Assembly: GCA_003133545.1 (NCBI GenBank)
Contig: PKYA01000202.1
Span: forward strand, 1 to 64,000
Direction: 5' to 3'
DNA length: 64,000 nt
Origin: Acidimicrobiaceae bacterium
Lineage (GTDB): Bacteria > Actinomycetota > Acidimicrobiia > Acidimicrobiales > RAAP-2
In this document: positions 26,063 to 34,808 of the stretch, in pieces
How the letters are laid out: every line of letters starts with the position of its first letter
How positions within the stretch are numbered: the first letter of the stretch is position 1
Position numbers and translations under genes: made by a program
Notes under the pieces: generated by a model
The model's database searches: none
What the model was told of the DNA's origin: nothing
Seen by the model: the letters and a program-made list of their open reading frames with translations, nothing else

Positions 26063-26213
26063 GAGTTGTCGTCGTGCGTGCGCATCGATCATAAGCCGCC
26101 CGCTGCGGACCCGACTGCCGGGCCGTTGGTAATCTGCATCCGTACTTAGCTCCCGCAGGCAGCAGACCGCCTTCGACACTCGTCCATCATGGCGAAGGAA
26201 GAGCGAACTCCTC

Positions 26214-26651
26214 TTGTACCTTGCCCTGGTCGCGCCGCTCGGAATCGCGCTGTCGGTCTGGCAGGCGAACTTGTCTCGTGATGCGCCGGCATCGCACTGG
26301 ATCGTGGCACTGGTCGCGGTCAGCGCTGTCGTTGCGATGATCCTCCTCGGGCGCGGCCGTCAACGCGAGAGGGCGCGCGACTGGGCGGCTGGGAGTGCCA
26401 AAACCATCAGGGCCTGGCGCGCGCTGCCGCGGCCGGTCGTGCTCTCGGCCGTCGTGTGGAGCGTCCTCATCGCCGGCGTGGTCTCGTGGGATGTGGTGAG
26501 CTTCGCCGTCCAGTCCCATGCCCTACCCACGCTGAGCTACTACGTCGGGCATGTGACCCGCTACCGGATCGGTCGTGGGCTCTTCTTCGCGCTGTGGCTC
26601 GGCTGCGGGTCGTACCTGGTTGGCGCGTGGCGACGCGAGAGGGCCAAGTGA
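26214..26651 (+). CDS. Small polytopic membrane protein of unknown function
   Basis: The 145-residue protein begins at a TTG ten bases after GGAAGAG; no ATG or GTG is available in frame upstream. Hydrophobic helices lie at about 1-17, 27-45 (WIVALVAVSAVVAMILL), 74-96 (VVLSAVVWSVLIAGVVSWDVV) and 120-138. I recognise no family with confidence. The stop overlaps the GTG of the next small membrane protein (GTGA), so the two form a translational pair and perhaps a complex. Confidence 0.68.
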   Translation: MYLALVAPLGIALSVWQANLSRDAPASHWIVALVAVSAVVAMILLGRGRQRERARDWAAGSAKTIRAWRALPRPVVLSAVVWSVLIAGVVSWDVVSFAVQSHALPTLSYYVGHVTRYRIGRGLFFALWLGCGSYLVGAWRRERAK

Positions 26652-26860
26652 CCTTGCTGGCCATCGTCCCCGGCGCGCTCGTGTGGGCCGCGCTCGCCGG
26701 GGCGAGCGCGGCATGGCTTGCGGTCGTGTTGCTTGCCTCGCCGAAATTGATCGGTCCGAGACGTGTGCTGCGATGGTTGCTCGCATCGTGGCTCTCCCGT
26801 TTCATGATCGTCGCCGCCTGGGGTGCCGCCGGCTGGCACATCTTCTGCCAGCGACCGTGA
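26648..26860 (+). CDS. Very small membrane protein (70 residues), coupled to the preceding gene
   Basis: Starting at the overlapping GTG, the protein has two hydrophobic helices (about 3-31 and 43-65) joined by a basic loop (SPKLIGPRRVLRW). The composition and the tight GTGA overlap argue that it is real despite its length. It may be a subunit of a complex with the 145-residue membrane protein. It converges on the carboxylesterase gene, 13 bases away. Confidence 0.6.
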   Translation: MTLLAIVPGALVWAALAGASAAWLAVVLLASPKLIGPRRVLRWLLASWLSRFMIVAAWGAAGWHIFCQRP

Positions 26861-26873
26861 CGCGGGGCGCCGA

Positions 26874-28445
26874 TCAGTCCGGCCGGCCGGCGAGAAGCGG
26901 GCGGTAGCGCTCCCAGACGGAGAGCTCCGAATCCCTCGGACGGTCGACCTTGCCGGTCTGGGGACCGAAGATCATGGTCGACCTCGTGCGCGGATCCCAC
27001 GTGGGCCACTCGCCCAACCCGGCGTGCGCGGGGTCCCCTGTGTGGGCGAAGGCGGTCCAGGCTCGTTGCATCCGTTGGGAGAGCTCGTCCGCCGCGTCCC
27101 CGGCGCCGGTGAAGAATTGCACGGCCGGGACGTGCACGACGCCGAAGACGAAGGGCAATTCCAGCGCGTGGCTTGCGCCCAACACCCCGCCGAAGGCGGG
27201 TGACTCCCACTCGAAGAGGTAGACGTAGGGACGACGGCCGTGCGCGCCGTGCGCCGCGGCGAGCTGGAGGCTGGGCCAACGGAAGACGCCGTCGGATCCG
27301 ATCGCCACCAGGAGGGCGTGGGGATCCACCGTCTCGGCGCGGCCCAGCCGGATGCGGCGATATGCCGCAATGAGCTGCTCGCTCGGCACGTCGGGTGCGG
27401 CATGGGCGGCCCACCGGATCACTCCGGGCTCGTCGAGCGCCGACATCTCGGGTCGACCGAGCCCGAAGAGCGTGAGCTCGTCACGGTTGGTGCCGATGAG
27501 CAGGTCCACATCTGCGGCCGCTCCCCGTTCGACCGCCTGCAGCGGGTGCGTCGGCAGGAAGCGGCCGTCGACGACAGGGAGGTACGCCAAGGGGATGAGG
27601 CCGGCATCGGGTCGGTCCCTGGCGATGACCTCGGTGGCCGCCACCAGCTCGACGAAAGGCACCGAGAGTAGGGACTCACGGCTGCAGCTCGCCAATCCCA
27701 GCGCCGACGCCAGCCGCCCGGCCACGCGTTCCGCCTCGAATATGGAGTGCACATGGACCCCGCCACTTTGCACAATCGCCCTCCGGAAGAGGCCGGCACC
27801 GGCCGGCGTGCCCATCAGGGTCGCCACACTGAAGCCCCCGGCAGATTCACCGAAGACGGTGACGTTGTGCGCGTCCCCTCCGAACTGTGCGATGTGGTCA
27901 CGCACCCAGCGCAAGGCAGCCACTTGATCATGCAGGCCCCAGTTGCCAATGAAGCCATCAGGGTCACCCAGTGCGCGGGTGCCGAGGAATCCCAGGGCAC
28001 CCAGGCGGTAGTTGATGGTGACGACCACGAGGTCACCGTTGCGCGCGAAGTGGTCGCCTCGGTAGAGGAATACCGAACCGGCGCCCGAGGTGAACCCTCC
28101 GCCGTGGATCCACACCATCACGGGCCGGCCCGATCCGGGTCGGTCGGTCGGATCCTCGGGGAGCTCGGGCGTCCAGATGTTGAGCGTGAGGCAGTCCTCG
28201 CTCTGCATTGCACTGGCAGAGGGATCGGCCGGACTGGTGACGCCGGGTTGTGCCACCGCCTGGGGGGCGATGGGCCCGAATGACGATGCCTCGTGCACGC
28301 CTTCCCATGGCAAGGGAGGTTGCGGCGGTCGCCATCTGAGTTCCCCTGCGGGCGACCGCGCGTACGGGATGCCCGAAAAGGTCCAGAGGTCGCCCCGCCG
28401 CACTCCTCGGACACGCCCGCCGGCGACGGTGACGATCCCTTGCAT
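26874..28445 (-). CDS. Type B carboxylesterase family alpha/beta hydrolase
   Basis: The 523-residue protein shows the complete family pattern: HGGG oxyanion hole at 114-117, nucleophile Ser201 in GESAGG, an acidic residue in GTNRDELTLFG, and His in SHALELPF near the C-terminal third. It would hydrolyse carboxyl esters; no signal peptide is visible, so it is probably cytoplasmic. The ATG at 28445 is favoured because TATGGT ends exactly six bases before it, giving a leaderless mRNA; an in-frame GTG 13 codons earlier follows less well. The gene is divergent from the NlpC/P60 gene, and both have leaderless-type promoters in the 146-base gap. Confidence 0.92.
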   Translation of the reverse strand: MQGIVTVAGGRVRGVRRGDLWTFSGIPYARSPAGELRWRPPQPPLPWEGVHEASSFGPIAPQAVAQPGVTSPADPSASAMQSEDCLTLNIWTPELPEDPTDRPGSGRPVMVWIHGGGFTSGAGSVFLYRGDHFARNGDLVVVTINYRLGALGFLGTRALGDPDGFIGNWGLHDQVAALRWVRDHIAQFGGDAHNVTVFGESAGGFSVATLMGTPAGAGLFRRAIVQSGGVHVHSIFEAERVAGRLASALGLASCSRESLLSVPFVELVAATEVIARDRPDAGLIPLAYLPVVDGRFLPTHPLQAVERGAAADVDLLIGTNRDELTLFGLGRPEMSALDEPGVIRWAAHAAPDVPSEQLIAAYRRIRLGRAETVDPHALLVAIGSDGVFRWPSLQLAAAHGAHGRRPYVYLFEWESPAFGGVLGASHALELPFVFGVVHVPAVQFFTGAGDAADELSQRMQRAWTAFAHTGDPAHAGLGEWPTWDPRTRSTMIFGPQTGKVDRPRDSELSVWERYRPLLAGRPD

Positions 28446-28451
28446 GGGGGC

Positions 28452-28457
28452 ACCATA
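28452..28457 (-). promoter_or_regulatory. -10 box (TATGGT) of a predicted leaderless promoter
   Basis: TATGGT on the minus strand ends six bases before the ATG of the carboxylesterase at 28445. Confidence 0.55.
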
Positions 28458-28579
28458 TGAAGCGTTCTCCTTCGGGTCAACCACAACCCAATGTGTTCAC
28501 GCCGCGATTGGTCCGCATCGCAACCGTGTTGCAACCGTTTCAAGGCCGTCACGGGCATGCTGCACATGGGTTGAAGGGT

Positions 28580-28585
28580 TACTGT
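28580..28585 (+). promoter_or_regulatory. -10 box (TACTGT) of a predicted leaderless promoter
   Basis: TACTGT ends six bases before the GTG at 28592, the start that gives the NlpC/P60 protein a proper signal peptide. Confidence 0.55.
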
Positions 28586-28591
28586 TTCAGT

Positions 28592-29893
28592 GTGGCATCA
28601 GTGGATTGTCGGAACACTGGACGCCGGCGTCGACGCGCACTCATCACGCGTGCCGTGCTCGTCGTGTCCCTCATGGGGCTCGCTGGTTTCAGCGCGTCCG
28701 CCGCCGGCGCCGTCACCGACTCGACGCCGACCACAATTCCGGGCCCAGCGCCGAATCAGTCGCAGATCAATGCCGCCCAGTCACAGGTCACGACGATTGA
28801 GACCCAACTGAGCCAGGAAGAGCAGCAGACCTCGGTTCTCGACAATCGTTACGACACCGCTGTCCAGAACCTTCAGAACGCGCAGGACGCACTGCAAGCG
28901 ATCGATTCCACGATCGTCAAGACCAAAGCGGCGGTGGCGGTCGACCGGAAGCGACTGGCCAACGATGCCATCAAGGCGTACATCTACGGCACACCACAAT
29001 CGAACTTCGCCTCGCTCTTCTCCTCATCAGCCACCCTGGGAGCGGCCCGCAACCAGTACGCCGAGCAGATAGTGGGCAACCTCGATCAGGCGCGCACTGC
29101 GCTCCAGGCCACGCACGCGCGCCTCGTCCGCCAGAAGACGCAGGAGGAGACACTCGCCAGCCAGGCGCAGGCCGAGGCCGGTCAAGCCAAGACGCTGGCT
29201 GCGGCCAACCAGCAAGAGGCTTCGGCCACCCAGGCAACGCTGAGCCAGGTCCAAGGGCAGTTGGCCCAACAGGTGGCCCAGGCCGCGGTCGAAGAGGCGC
29301 AGCAGGAGGCGGTTGCGGCGGCCCAGGCGGCCACCTCCGCCGAGGCACAGCGGGCGGCGGCGGCATCCCAAGCGGCTGCCACCGTGGCCCAGACTGTCGG
29401 CGGAAACGCCAGCGGCGCCGCCGCGACCACCGCGGCCAATCAGGCGGCCAGCTCCTCCGGCGCCTCCCCGACCGGGTCGGACTCGGGGCCTGTCGGCGGT
29501 ACCGGTGCGGGCACCGCGGCACAGATGGCGGTCGTCACTGCAGCGGAATCCCAGCTCGGCGTGCCGTATGTCTTCGGTGGGGCCAGCCCTGCGGAGGGCT
29601 TCGACTGCTCCGGCCTCGTCCAGTGGGCCTGGGACCAGGCGGGAGTGTCCATCCCGAGGACGACCGAGACACAGTGGCCCTACCTCACCCATGTCGCGCT
29701 CAGCGCTCTCGAGCCCGGTGACCTCCTCTTTTATTACAACCTCGACAATGATGACCAGGTCGACCACGTGGTCATGTACGTCGGCTCAGGCCCCTACGGC
29801 ACCGACACCGTCATTCAGGCACCCTTTACCGGGGCAACGGTCTCGTACTCGCCCATCTTCACCGAGGGGCTCATCGGGGCCGGTCGGCCCTAG
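28592..29893 (+). CDS. Secreted NlpC/P60 peptidoglycan endopeptidase with coiled-coil N-terminal region
   Basis: The protein has 433 residues. A signal peptide (Arg-rich n-region, then AVLVVSLMGLAGFSASAAGA) precedes a long coiled-coil and Ala/Gln-rich region (about 55-290), as in the RipA/PcsB-like hydrolases. The C-terminal NlpC/P60 domain follows from about 315 (SQLGVPYVFGGASP). The catalytic Cys339 lies in FDCSGLVQW and His392 in QVDHVVMYVG. Such enzymes cut the stem peptide of peptidoglycan and act in cell separation; the coiled coil usually controls access to the active site. An earlier in-frame ATG at 28457 would add 45 residues with no ribosome-binding site. Confidence 0.92.
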   Translation: MASVDCRNTGRRRRRALITRAVLVVSLMGLAGFSASAAGAVTDSTPTTIPGPAPNQSQINAAQSQVTTIETQLSQEEQQTSVLDNRYDTAVQNLQNAQDALQAIDSTIVKTKAAVAVDRKRLANDAIKAYIYGTPQSNFASLFSSSATLGAARNQYAEQIVGNLDQARTALQATHARLVRQKTQEETLASQAQAEAGQAKTLAAANQQEASATQATLSQVQGQLAQQVAQAAVEEAQQEAVAAAQAATSAEAQRAAAASQAAATVAQTVGGNASGAAATTAANQAASSSGASPTGSDSGPVGGTGAGTAAQMAVVTAAESQLGVPYVFGGASPAEGFDCSGLVQWAWDQAGVSIPRTTETQWPYLTHVALSALEPGDLLFYYNLDNDDQVDHVVMYVGSGPYGTDTVIQAPFTGATVSYSPIFTEGLIGAGRP

Positions 29894-29903
29894 CCCATCG
29901 GTT

Positions 29904-29932
29904 GGCGCCGGCGACCCGACTCGTCCGGCGCC
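29904..29932 (+). terminator. Hairpin between the NlpC/P60 gene and the GT2 gene
   Basis: GGCGCCGG (29904-29911) and CCGGCGCC (29925-29932) can pair over a 13-base loop. No U-run follows, so termination is uncertain. It lies 24 bases before the GT2 start. Confidence 0.3.
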
Positions 29933-29955
29933 GACATCAGGTGGAGAATAGGCAC

Positions 29956-31065
29956 ATGACCGGGAACGAGGAGGCTGAGGGTCCGTCCGTGCCCGTAATT
30001 GGTGACGGCGCTGTCTCGCTCTCCCTGGTCATACCCGCCTACAACGAAGCGTCGCGATTCCAAGAGGGCGTGCGCCGCCTGCGCACCGCCATCGAAGCCG
30101 GTGCCGTCGCTCCTGGCTCCACGGAGTTCGTGGTTGTCGACGACGGCAGTGCGGATGACACGACGACCGTGGCCCGGGCGCTCTTCGCCTCCTTTCCGCA
30201 CGTGCGCCATGTCCGGCTGCCCGAGAATCGTGGCAAGGGTGGTGCGGTGCGCGCCGGCGTCGCCGTGGCTGCCGCTCCCCTCATCGCCTTCGCCGACGCG
30301 GACATGGCCATCGACCCGGCGCAGACGCCACAGTTCGTCGACGCCCTGGCGCGCTACGACTTGGCCATCGGGGCACGCGCTGCGACGGGTTCCTCGGTGG
30401 ATCGCACCAGCCTCAAACGTTCCATCATGAACCGCGCCTTCAATCAATTGGTCAACGCCCTCACCCACGTTTCGCTCGCCGACACCCAGTGCGGGTTCAA
30501 AGCGTTCAGGGCGCCGGCCGCCAAGCTCCTGTTTCACTGCTCGGTCACCGAGCGGTTCGCCTTCGATGTCGAGATACTGTCCCTGGCTCGGCGATTCGGT
30601 CTTCCCATCGCCGAGATCCCGGTGCAGTGGCTGCGGGTCAAGGGGAGCCGTATCCGGCCATGGACCGACGCGCGCTCCATGGCCCGGGATGTGTACCGCG
30701 CCGGCCGCAGCGAGAACGCTGGCCCACCGGTCCCCACGTTGGCGGTGAAGCTGCCCGCCGGCGGCAACGGAAGTGACGACATCGCGGCCCTCCCGGCGCT
30801 CCGCAGCGGGCTGGCTCCGGGACTGACCATCCTCGGTGGTGGCGAGCGGTTTCGGGTGCTCTGCCCTCTCACGACCGAGCCCGAGATCGAGATGGTGGCC
30901 ATGCGGATCGGCACCCTGTGCTCGGGTGCGGCGATTGAGCGCACGACCACGACGGTGGCGCAGCTGTGCACGCTGGCGCCGCTGTCGACGAGCGGGGACA
31001 GCCCTCCGGCGGGGATCGTGCCCTGCCCGACTCCGAGCATTGCCGGGAAGAGACTGCGCGACTGA
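29956..31065 (+). CDS. GT2-family polyprenyl-phosphate sugar synthase-like (DPM1-like) glycosyltransferase
   Basis: The 369-residue protein has an N-terminal GT-A domain: VIPAYNEASRFQEGV, VVDDGSADDTT, NRGKGGAVRAGV, then the DxD in FADADMAID, and TQCGFKAFRA. This is the soluble dolichyl/polyprenyl-phosphate mannosyl- or glucosyltransferase type, which loads a sugar onto a lipid carrier at the inner membrane. After the domain ends near residue 245 there is an unusual extension of about 125 residues with several Cys and Thr-rich stretches (LCSGAAIERTTTTVAQLC) and no recognisable homology. GGTGGAG lies before the ATG. Confidence 0.87.
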   Translation: MTGNEEAEGPSVPVIGDGAVSLSLVIPAYNEASRFQEGVRRLRTAIEAGAVAPGSTEFVVVDDGSADDTTTVARALFASFPHVRHVRLPENRGKGGAVRAGVAVAAAPLIAFADADMAIDPAQTPQFVDALARYDLAIGARAATGSSVDRTSLKRSIMNRAFNQLVNALTHVSLADTQCGFKAFRAPAAKLLFHCSVTERFAFDVEILSLARRFGLPIAEIPVQWLRVKGSRIRPWTDARSMARDVYRAGRSENAGPPVPTLAVKLPAGGNGSDDIAALPALRSGLAPGLTILGGGERFRVLCPLTTEPEIEMVAMRIGTLCSGAAIERTTTTVAQLCTLAPLSTSGDSPPAGIVPCPTPSIAGKRLRD

Positions 31066-31072
31066 CGCTCGC

Positions 31073-31078
31073 TACGAT
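31073..31078 (+). promoter_or_regulatory. -10 box (TACGAT) of a predicted leaderless promoter
   Basis: TACGAT ends six bases before the GTG at 31085. It lies just past the stop of the preceding GT2 gene. Confidence 0.5.
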
Positions 31079-31084
31079 GGGGCG

Positions 31085-31966
31085 GTGACGGACGGGCACA
31101 CGGTGGCTACGGCGACGAAGCGCTCCACGGCCGTCGTACCCATCCGCATCCCGCCCGACTCCCCCGATCCGGACGTAGGCACCCGCTTGTCCGATGTCGA
31201 TGAATGGGGACGTTCCGAGCGCTTCCGCGCCCTGACCCGCACCCTCTACGAGCCCGTCTACTCGCGATGGTTCCGCGTCGAGTGGGAAGGGCTGGAAAAG
31301 ATTCCGGCGGTGGGCGGCGCACTGCTGGTGCCCAACCACGCGGGGGCCATCCCCTCCGACGCACCGGTGATCATGCACGGGATAGAGAAGGAGCTGGGCC
31401 GGCCCGTCTACGGCCTGGCCGACTATTTCTTCCGCACGGTCCCTGTTGTGGGCACCCTCTGGGCCCGGGGCGGGGGCGTCTCGGCCCGACCGGCCAACGC
31501 CTACCGCCTGCTCAAGGAGCAGGGACAGCTGGTTCTCGATTTCCCGGAGGGCACCAAGGGCCCGTCCAAGTCGTTCACCGACCGCTACCAGCTACGGCGC
31601 TTCGGGCGCGGCGGATTCGTCGAGATAGCCATGCGGGCCGGAGTCCCGGTCATCCCCGTGGCGGTGATCGGGTCCGAAGAGGCCATGCCGGTGGTGTTCC
31701 GGCTGCCGACCTTGGCGAGGGCGCTCGGTATCCCCTATTTCCCCGTCACCGCCAATCTCTTGGCCCTGGGCCCCCTCGGCATCGTGGTGCCCTTCCCGGC
31801 CAAGTTCAAGCTCCGGGTGCTCGACCCCATCCATTTCGACGTACCGCCGGACCAGGAGCGCTACTCCAAGAGCCGGGTCATGGAAGAGGCCGAGCGCATC
31901 CGCGGCCTGATACAAGAATCCGTCTACGACATGCTGCGAGACCGCCGCAGCGTGTGGTTCGGCTGA
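31085..31966 (+). CDS. PlsC-like 1-acyl-glycerol-3-phosphate acyltransferase
   Basis: The 293-residue protein carries the acyltransferase motifs NHAGAIPSD (the variant with six residues between His and Asp), a GxxxxRP-like GGGVSARP, and FPEGTKG. An N-terminal segment of about 50 residues precedes the catalytic domain. It would transfer an acyl chain to a lipid or phosphorylated acceptor at the membrane. It is followed 11 bases later by an atypical epimerase. This acyltransferase/epimerase pair also occurs in mycobacteria (Rv0502/Rv0501 from memory), which implies a shared, still poorly defined function. The GTG start fits a leaderless mRNA. Confidence 0.88.
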   Translation: MTDGHTVATATKRSTAVVPIRIPPDSPDPDVGTRLSDVDEWGRSERFRALTRTLYEPVYSRWFRVEWEGLEKIPAVGGALLVPNHAGAIPSDAPVIMHGIEKELGRPVYGLADYFFRTVPVVGTLWARGGGVSARPANAYRLLKEQGQLVLDFPEGTKGPSKSFTDRYQLRRFGRGGFVEIAMRAGVPVIPVAVIGSEEAMPVVFRLPTLARALGIPYFPVTANLLALGPLGIVVPFPAKFKLRVLDPIHFDVPPDQERYSKSRVMEEAERIRGLIQESVYDMLRDRRSVWFG

Positions 31967-31977
31967 GGATCTCCCCG

Positions 31978-33009
31978 GTGGCACACCGCGTGCTCGTCAC
32001 GGGCGCCGACACCTTCTGGGGCGGACGGATGATCCAGGCGCTCGAGTCGGACCCCAGCATGGACGTGATCCTGGGGATGGGCGCCCATGCCCCCTCGGTC
32101 CCCTTCGAGCGCGCCGAATTCGTGCAGGCGGACCAGAACTACTCGATCCTCCACCGCATCGTGAGAGCGACGCAGGTCGACATCATCCTCCATACGTTCC
32201 TGGTCACCGACGGCCTCTCACAACGGGCCCTACACGAGACGAATGTGATCGGGACGATGAACCTGCTCGCCGCCGCCGGGGCGAGCGGCTCTTCGGTACG
32301 CCATATCGTCGTGAAGTCCTCTACTCTCGTCTACGGCTCCTCGGCGCGCGATCCCAGCACGTTCGAAGAGAACACCCCTCGATCAGGTCCGGCGACACAT
32401 CGGATCGAGCGTGCCCTGTTGGAAGCCGAGGGCATGGTGCGGGACTTCTCCGAGGACAACCCCTCCACGTTGGTCACGGTGTTGCGCTTTGCCAATGTGC
32501 TCGGACCCCATCTGACCACCGCCATCAGCCGCAACCTCTCGCGACCGATCGGCCCATCGATCTTCGGGTTCGACCCCCTTTTGCAGTTCGTGGCCGAGGG
32601 CGACGTCGTGCGTGCCCTGCTCCACGTGACCCGAGGTGGCGTACCGGGCCTCTACAACGTGGCCGGTGCCGGCCGTCTGCCCTGGAGCGAGGTGGCCGCA
32701 ATCTGCGGCACGCGCCTCGTCCCGCTGTCCCCCTACAGCCCCTTGAAGTTACGGCCGCTGGCGCGCCTGTTCGACCTTCCCCCCGAACTGGTGGACCTCT
32801 TGCGCTACGGACGGGGCGTCGACACGCGCCGCCTGACCGCCACCGGCTTCGAGTACGAGGCCACCAGTGCGGGCGCGGTGCACGCCTTCATTCGCGCCGT
32901 CCGCCTGCGCCGCAGCGTGGGAAGGGCTCCCTCGTCGTACACCTACGAGCACGATGTCGAGCAATTCTTCCGGCACTCACCTTCGGTAGTCGGCTCGCCG
33001 GACCGCTAA
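31978..33009 (+). CDS. Atypical NAD-dependent epimerase/dehydratase family protein
   Basis: The 343-residue extended SDR has a recognisable Rossmann start (VLVTGADTFWGGRM), HTFLVTDG, NVIGTMNLLAAAG and SSTLVYGS. Where the catalytic YxxxK should follow, the sequence reads GPATHRIERALLEAE, so both Tyr and Lys appear replaced (His and Arg at the aligned positions). It may bind a nucleotide or sugar without classical SDR chemistry. A C-terminal extension ends near SYTYEHDVEQFF. The GTG follows GAGGAT at a good distance and the acyltransferase gene by 11 bases. It converges on the acetyltransferase gene, four bases away. Confidence 0.85.
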   Translation: MAHRVLVTGADTFWGGRMIQALESDPSMDVILGMGAHAPSVPFERAEFVQADQNYSILHRIVRATQVDIILHTFLVTDGLSQRALHETNVIGTMNLLAAAGASGSSVRHIVVKSSTLVYGSSARDPSTFEENTPRSGPATHRIERALLEAEGMVRDFSEDNPSTLVTVLRFANVLGPHLTTAISRNLSRPIGPSIFGFDPLLQFVAEGDVVRALLHVTRGGVPGLYNVAGAGRLPWSEVAAICGTRLVPLSPYSPLKLRPLARLFDLPPELVDLLRYGRGVDTRRLTATGFEYEATSAGAVHAFIRAVRLRRSVGRAPSSYTYEHDVEQFFRHSPSVVGSPDR

Positions 33010-33013
33010 AGGA

Positions 33014-33634
33014 TCACGGTGACAGCCAGTCCCCGGAAAGCTCGAGTTCGCGCAACGCCCACTCCTCCGAAGTGATGCCATAGCGCACGTGGTCCTCCCA
33101 CACGCCGTCGATCTCGAGGAATCGCTCGGCGATTCCCTCCTGCCGGATGCCGAGCTTCTCCACGACGCGGCGGCTGGCCGTGTTCCTCGGGATGATCGAT
33201 ATCTCGACTCGGTGCAGCGAGATCGCCTCGAAGGCGAATTGGAGTGTCACCACCACCGCCTCGGGCACGAAGCCCCGTCCGGCCAAGGCCTCGTCGATCC
33301 AGTAGCCGATGAAGGCGCTCTGGAACGGCCCCCTCTGAATTGATGAGAGCGTGACCTCACCGGCAAAGCGCTCGCCCACGAAGATGCCGAATCCGTACCC
33401 GCTCCCGAGATGCCGCTCGCGCTCGCGAATGCCGCAGCGCGCGGCGAAGCTTGACCGGTCCTCGGAGGGCACTGGCGCACCCTTAGGGCGCGGTTCCCAG
33501 CGCAGCAACCACGCACCGCACCGCGTCCGCACTTCGTGCCACTCGTCGAAATCGTTCTCGGTCAGTGGCCGTAACATGACCCGCCGCCCGTGCAGTTGCA
33601 GTGGAGGATTGCGTACTGACCTTGCCGCACTCAT
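33014..33634 (-). CDS. GNAT-family N-acetyltransferase, RimJ/RimL-like
   Basis: The 206-residue protein has the RimJ-type pattern: LRPLTENDFDEWHEVR near the N-terminus, IGYWIDEALAGRGFVPEAV with the acetyl-CoA pyrophosphate loop, then HRVEISIIPRNTASRRVVEKLG. It probably acetylates an amino group on a protein N-terminus or a small molecule. The ATG overlaps the aminotransferase stop (ATGA) and has GGAGGT nine bases upstream, so the two are translated together. Confidence 0.9.
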   Translation of the reverse strand: MSAARSVRNPPLQLHGRRVMLRPLTENDFDEWHEVRTRCGAWLLRWEPRPKGAPVPSEDRSSFAARCGIRERERHLGSGYGFGIFVGERFAGEVTLSSIQRGPFQSAFIGYWIDEALAGRGFVPEAVVVTLQFAFEAISLHRVEISIIPRNTASRRVVEKLGIRQEGIAERFLEIDGVWEDHVRYGITSEEWALRELELSGDWLSP

Positions 33635-34731
33635 CGGTCGAGCACCTCCTTCAGCGCACCGAGGAGCGTCACGACATTTCGTGGACGCGCCGTGTGCCCC
33701 ATACAACCGATCCGCCATACTTTGCCCGCCAACTTGCCCGCCCCGGCACCAATTTCAATGCCGTAACGGGTCAGGAGCAGCCGGCGGCAGTCCGCCTCGC
33801 TCATCCCCGAAGGCAACGAGTCGGGGACCTCAACCGTCGTGAGCTGGGGTAGGCGGTGTGCCGCGTCGGCGAACAGGGTGAGGCCCAACGCCTCGAGGCC
33901 GTCCTGCAGGTGCCGGCCACACTCCGCGTGGCGGATCCGCGCCGCCTCGATCCCTTCGTCGAGAACGGCGCCCAGCCCGGCGTGGAGCGCTGCGATCATG
34001 GTCACCGGAGCAGTGTGGTGGTACACCCGGGTGCCTTCGGATCCCTCCTGGACATAGCGCGACAAAAGATTGAGGTCCAGGTACCAGCTCAGCGGACGCG
34101 CCACCATCCGCTCGCGGGCGCGCAGCGAGACGGTCAGCGGCGCCAAGCCGGGCGGGACACCCAGGCACTTCTGCGTGCCGCTATAGGCGATGTCCACCTT
34201 CCAATCGTCAACCGCCACCTCGATGCCACCAAGCGACGTCACCATGTCCACCAAGAGGAGCGCCTCCCCCTTGCCCGCCCCGAGCGGCGCGACATCGTTG
34301 CGAACGCCGGTGGAGGTTTCGGCGTGCACCACGGCAATGATGGACGGAGAGGGATGTGCGGAGAGGAGGGCCTCGGGATCGATCGACATCCCCCACGGTG
34401 CATCCACCCTGATCACCTGTGCCCCCACGCGGTCCGCCACCTCGCACATCCGCTCCCCGAACACTCCGTTGACCCCGATGACGACGGGATCGCCGGCCCG
34501 CACGAAGTTCACGAACGATGCTTCCATGCCTGCGGAGCCGGTTCCACTCACCGGCAGGGTCAGCGCGTTGGCCGTGGCGAAGACCTGCCGCAGTCGCTGG
34601 TTGGTGTCATCGAGCACGGCGAGGAAGTCGGGATCAAGGTGCCCCAGCACCGGCCCGGCCAACGCCTCGGCCACCTCGGGATAGGGATTGCAAGGACCCG
34701 GGCCCATGAGAAGGCGGTCGGATATCGGCAT
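33631..34731 (-). CDS. Class V aminotransferase, alanine-glyoxylate/serine-pyruvate type
   Basis: The 366-residue PLP enzyme begins LLMGPGPCNPYPEV, typical of the alanine-glyoxylate aminotransferase branch. It has SGTGSAGMEA, HAETSTGV, LLLVDMVTSLGG (PLP-ring Asp) and the Schiff-base Lys188 in SGTQKCLGVPPGLA. In known relatives it moves amino groups between serine or alanine and glyoxylate or pyruvate. It may supply amino acids or amino-sugar precursors. CACGAT ends six bases before the ATG, an imperfect version of the leaderless-promoter pattern. It is divergent from the GT2 gene at 34809. Confidence 0.9.
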   Translation of the reverse strand: MPISDRLLMGPGPCNPYPEVAEALAGPVLGHLDPDFLAVLDDTNQRLRQVFATANALTLPVSGTGSAGMEASFVNFVRAGDPVVIGVNGVFGERMCEVADRVGAQVIRVDAPWGMSIDPEALLSAHPSPSIIAVVHAETSTGVRNDVAPLGAGKGEALLLVDMVTSLGGIEVAVDDWKVDIAYSGTQKCLGVPPGLAPLTVSLRARERMVARPLSWYLDLNLLSRYVQEGSEGTRVYHHTAPVTMIAALHAGLGAVLDEGIEAARIRHAECGRHLQDGLEALGLTLFADAAHRLPQLTTVEVPDSLPSGMSEADCRRLLLTRYGIEIGAGAGKLAGKVWRIGCMGHTARPRNVVTLLGALKEVLDR

Positions 34732-34796
34732 CGGCGCATCGTGGCAGGTCCGTGCTCACCGGCGCCAACGCGCCGGGCGCAATTCGCACCGTCCGG

Positions 34797-34802
34797 TAGA
34801 TT
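34797..34802 (+). promoter_or_regulatory. -10 box (TAGATT) of a predicted leaderless promoter
   Basis: TAGATT ends six bases before the GTG at 34809. It would drive the three- or four-gene operon up to 37922. Confidence 0.5.
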
Positions 34803-34808
34803 GCCAGC

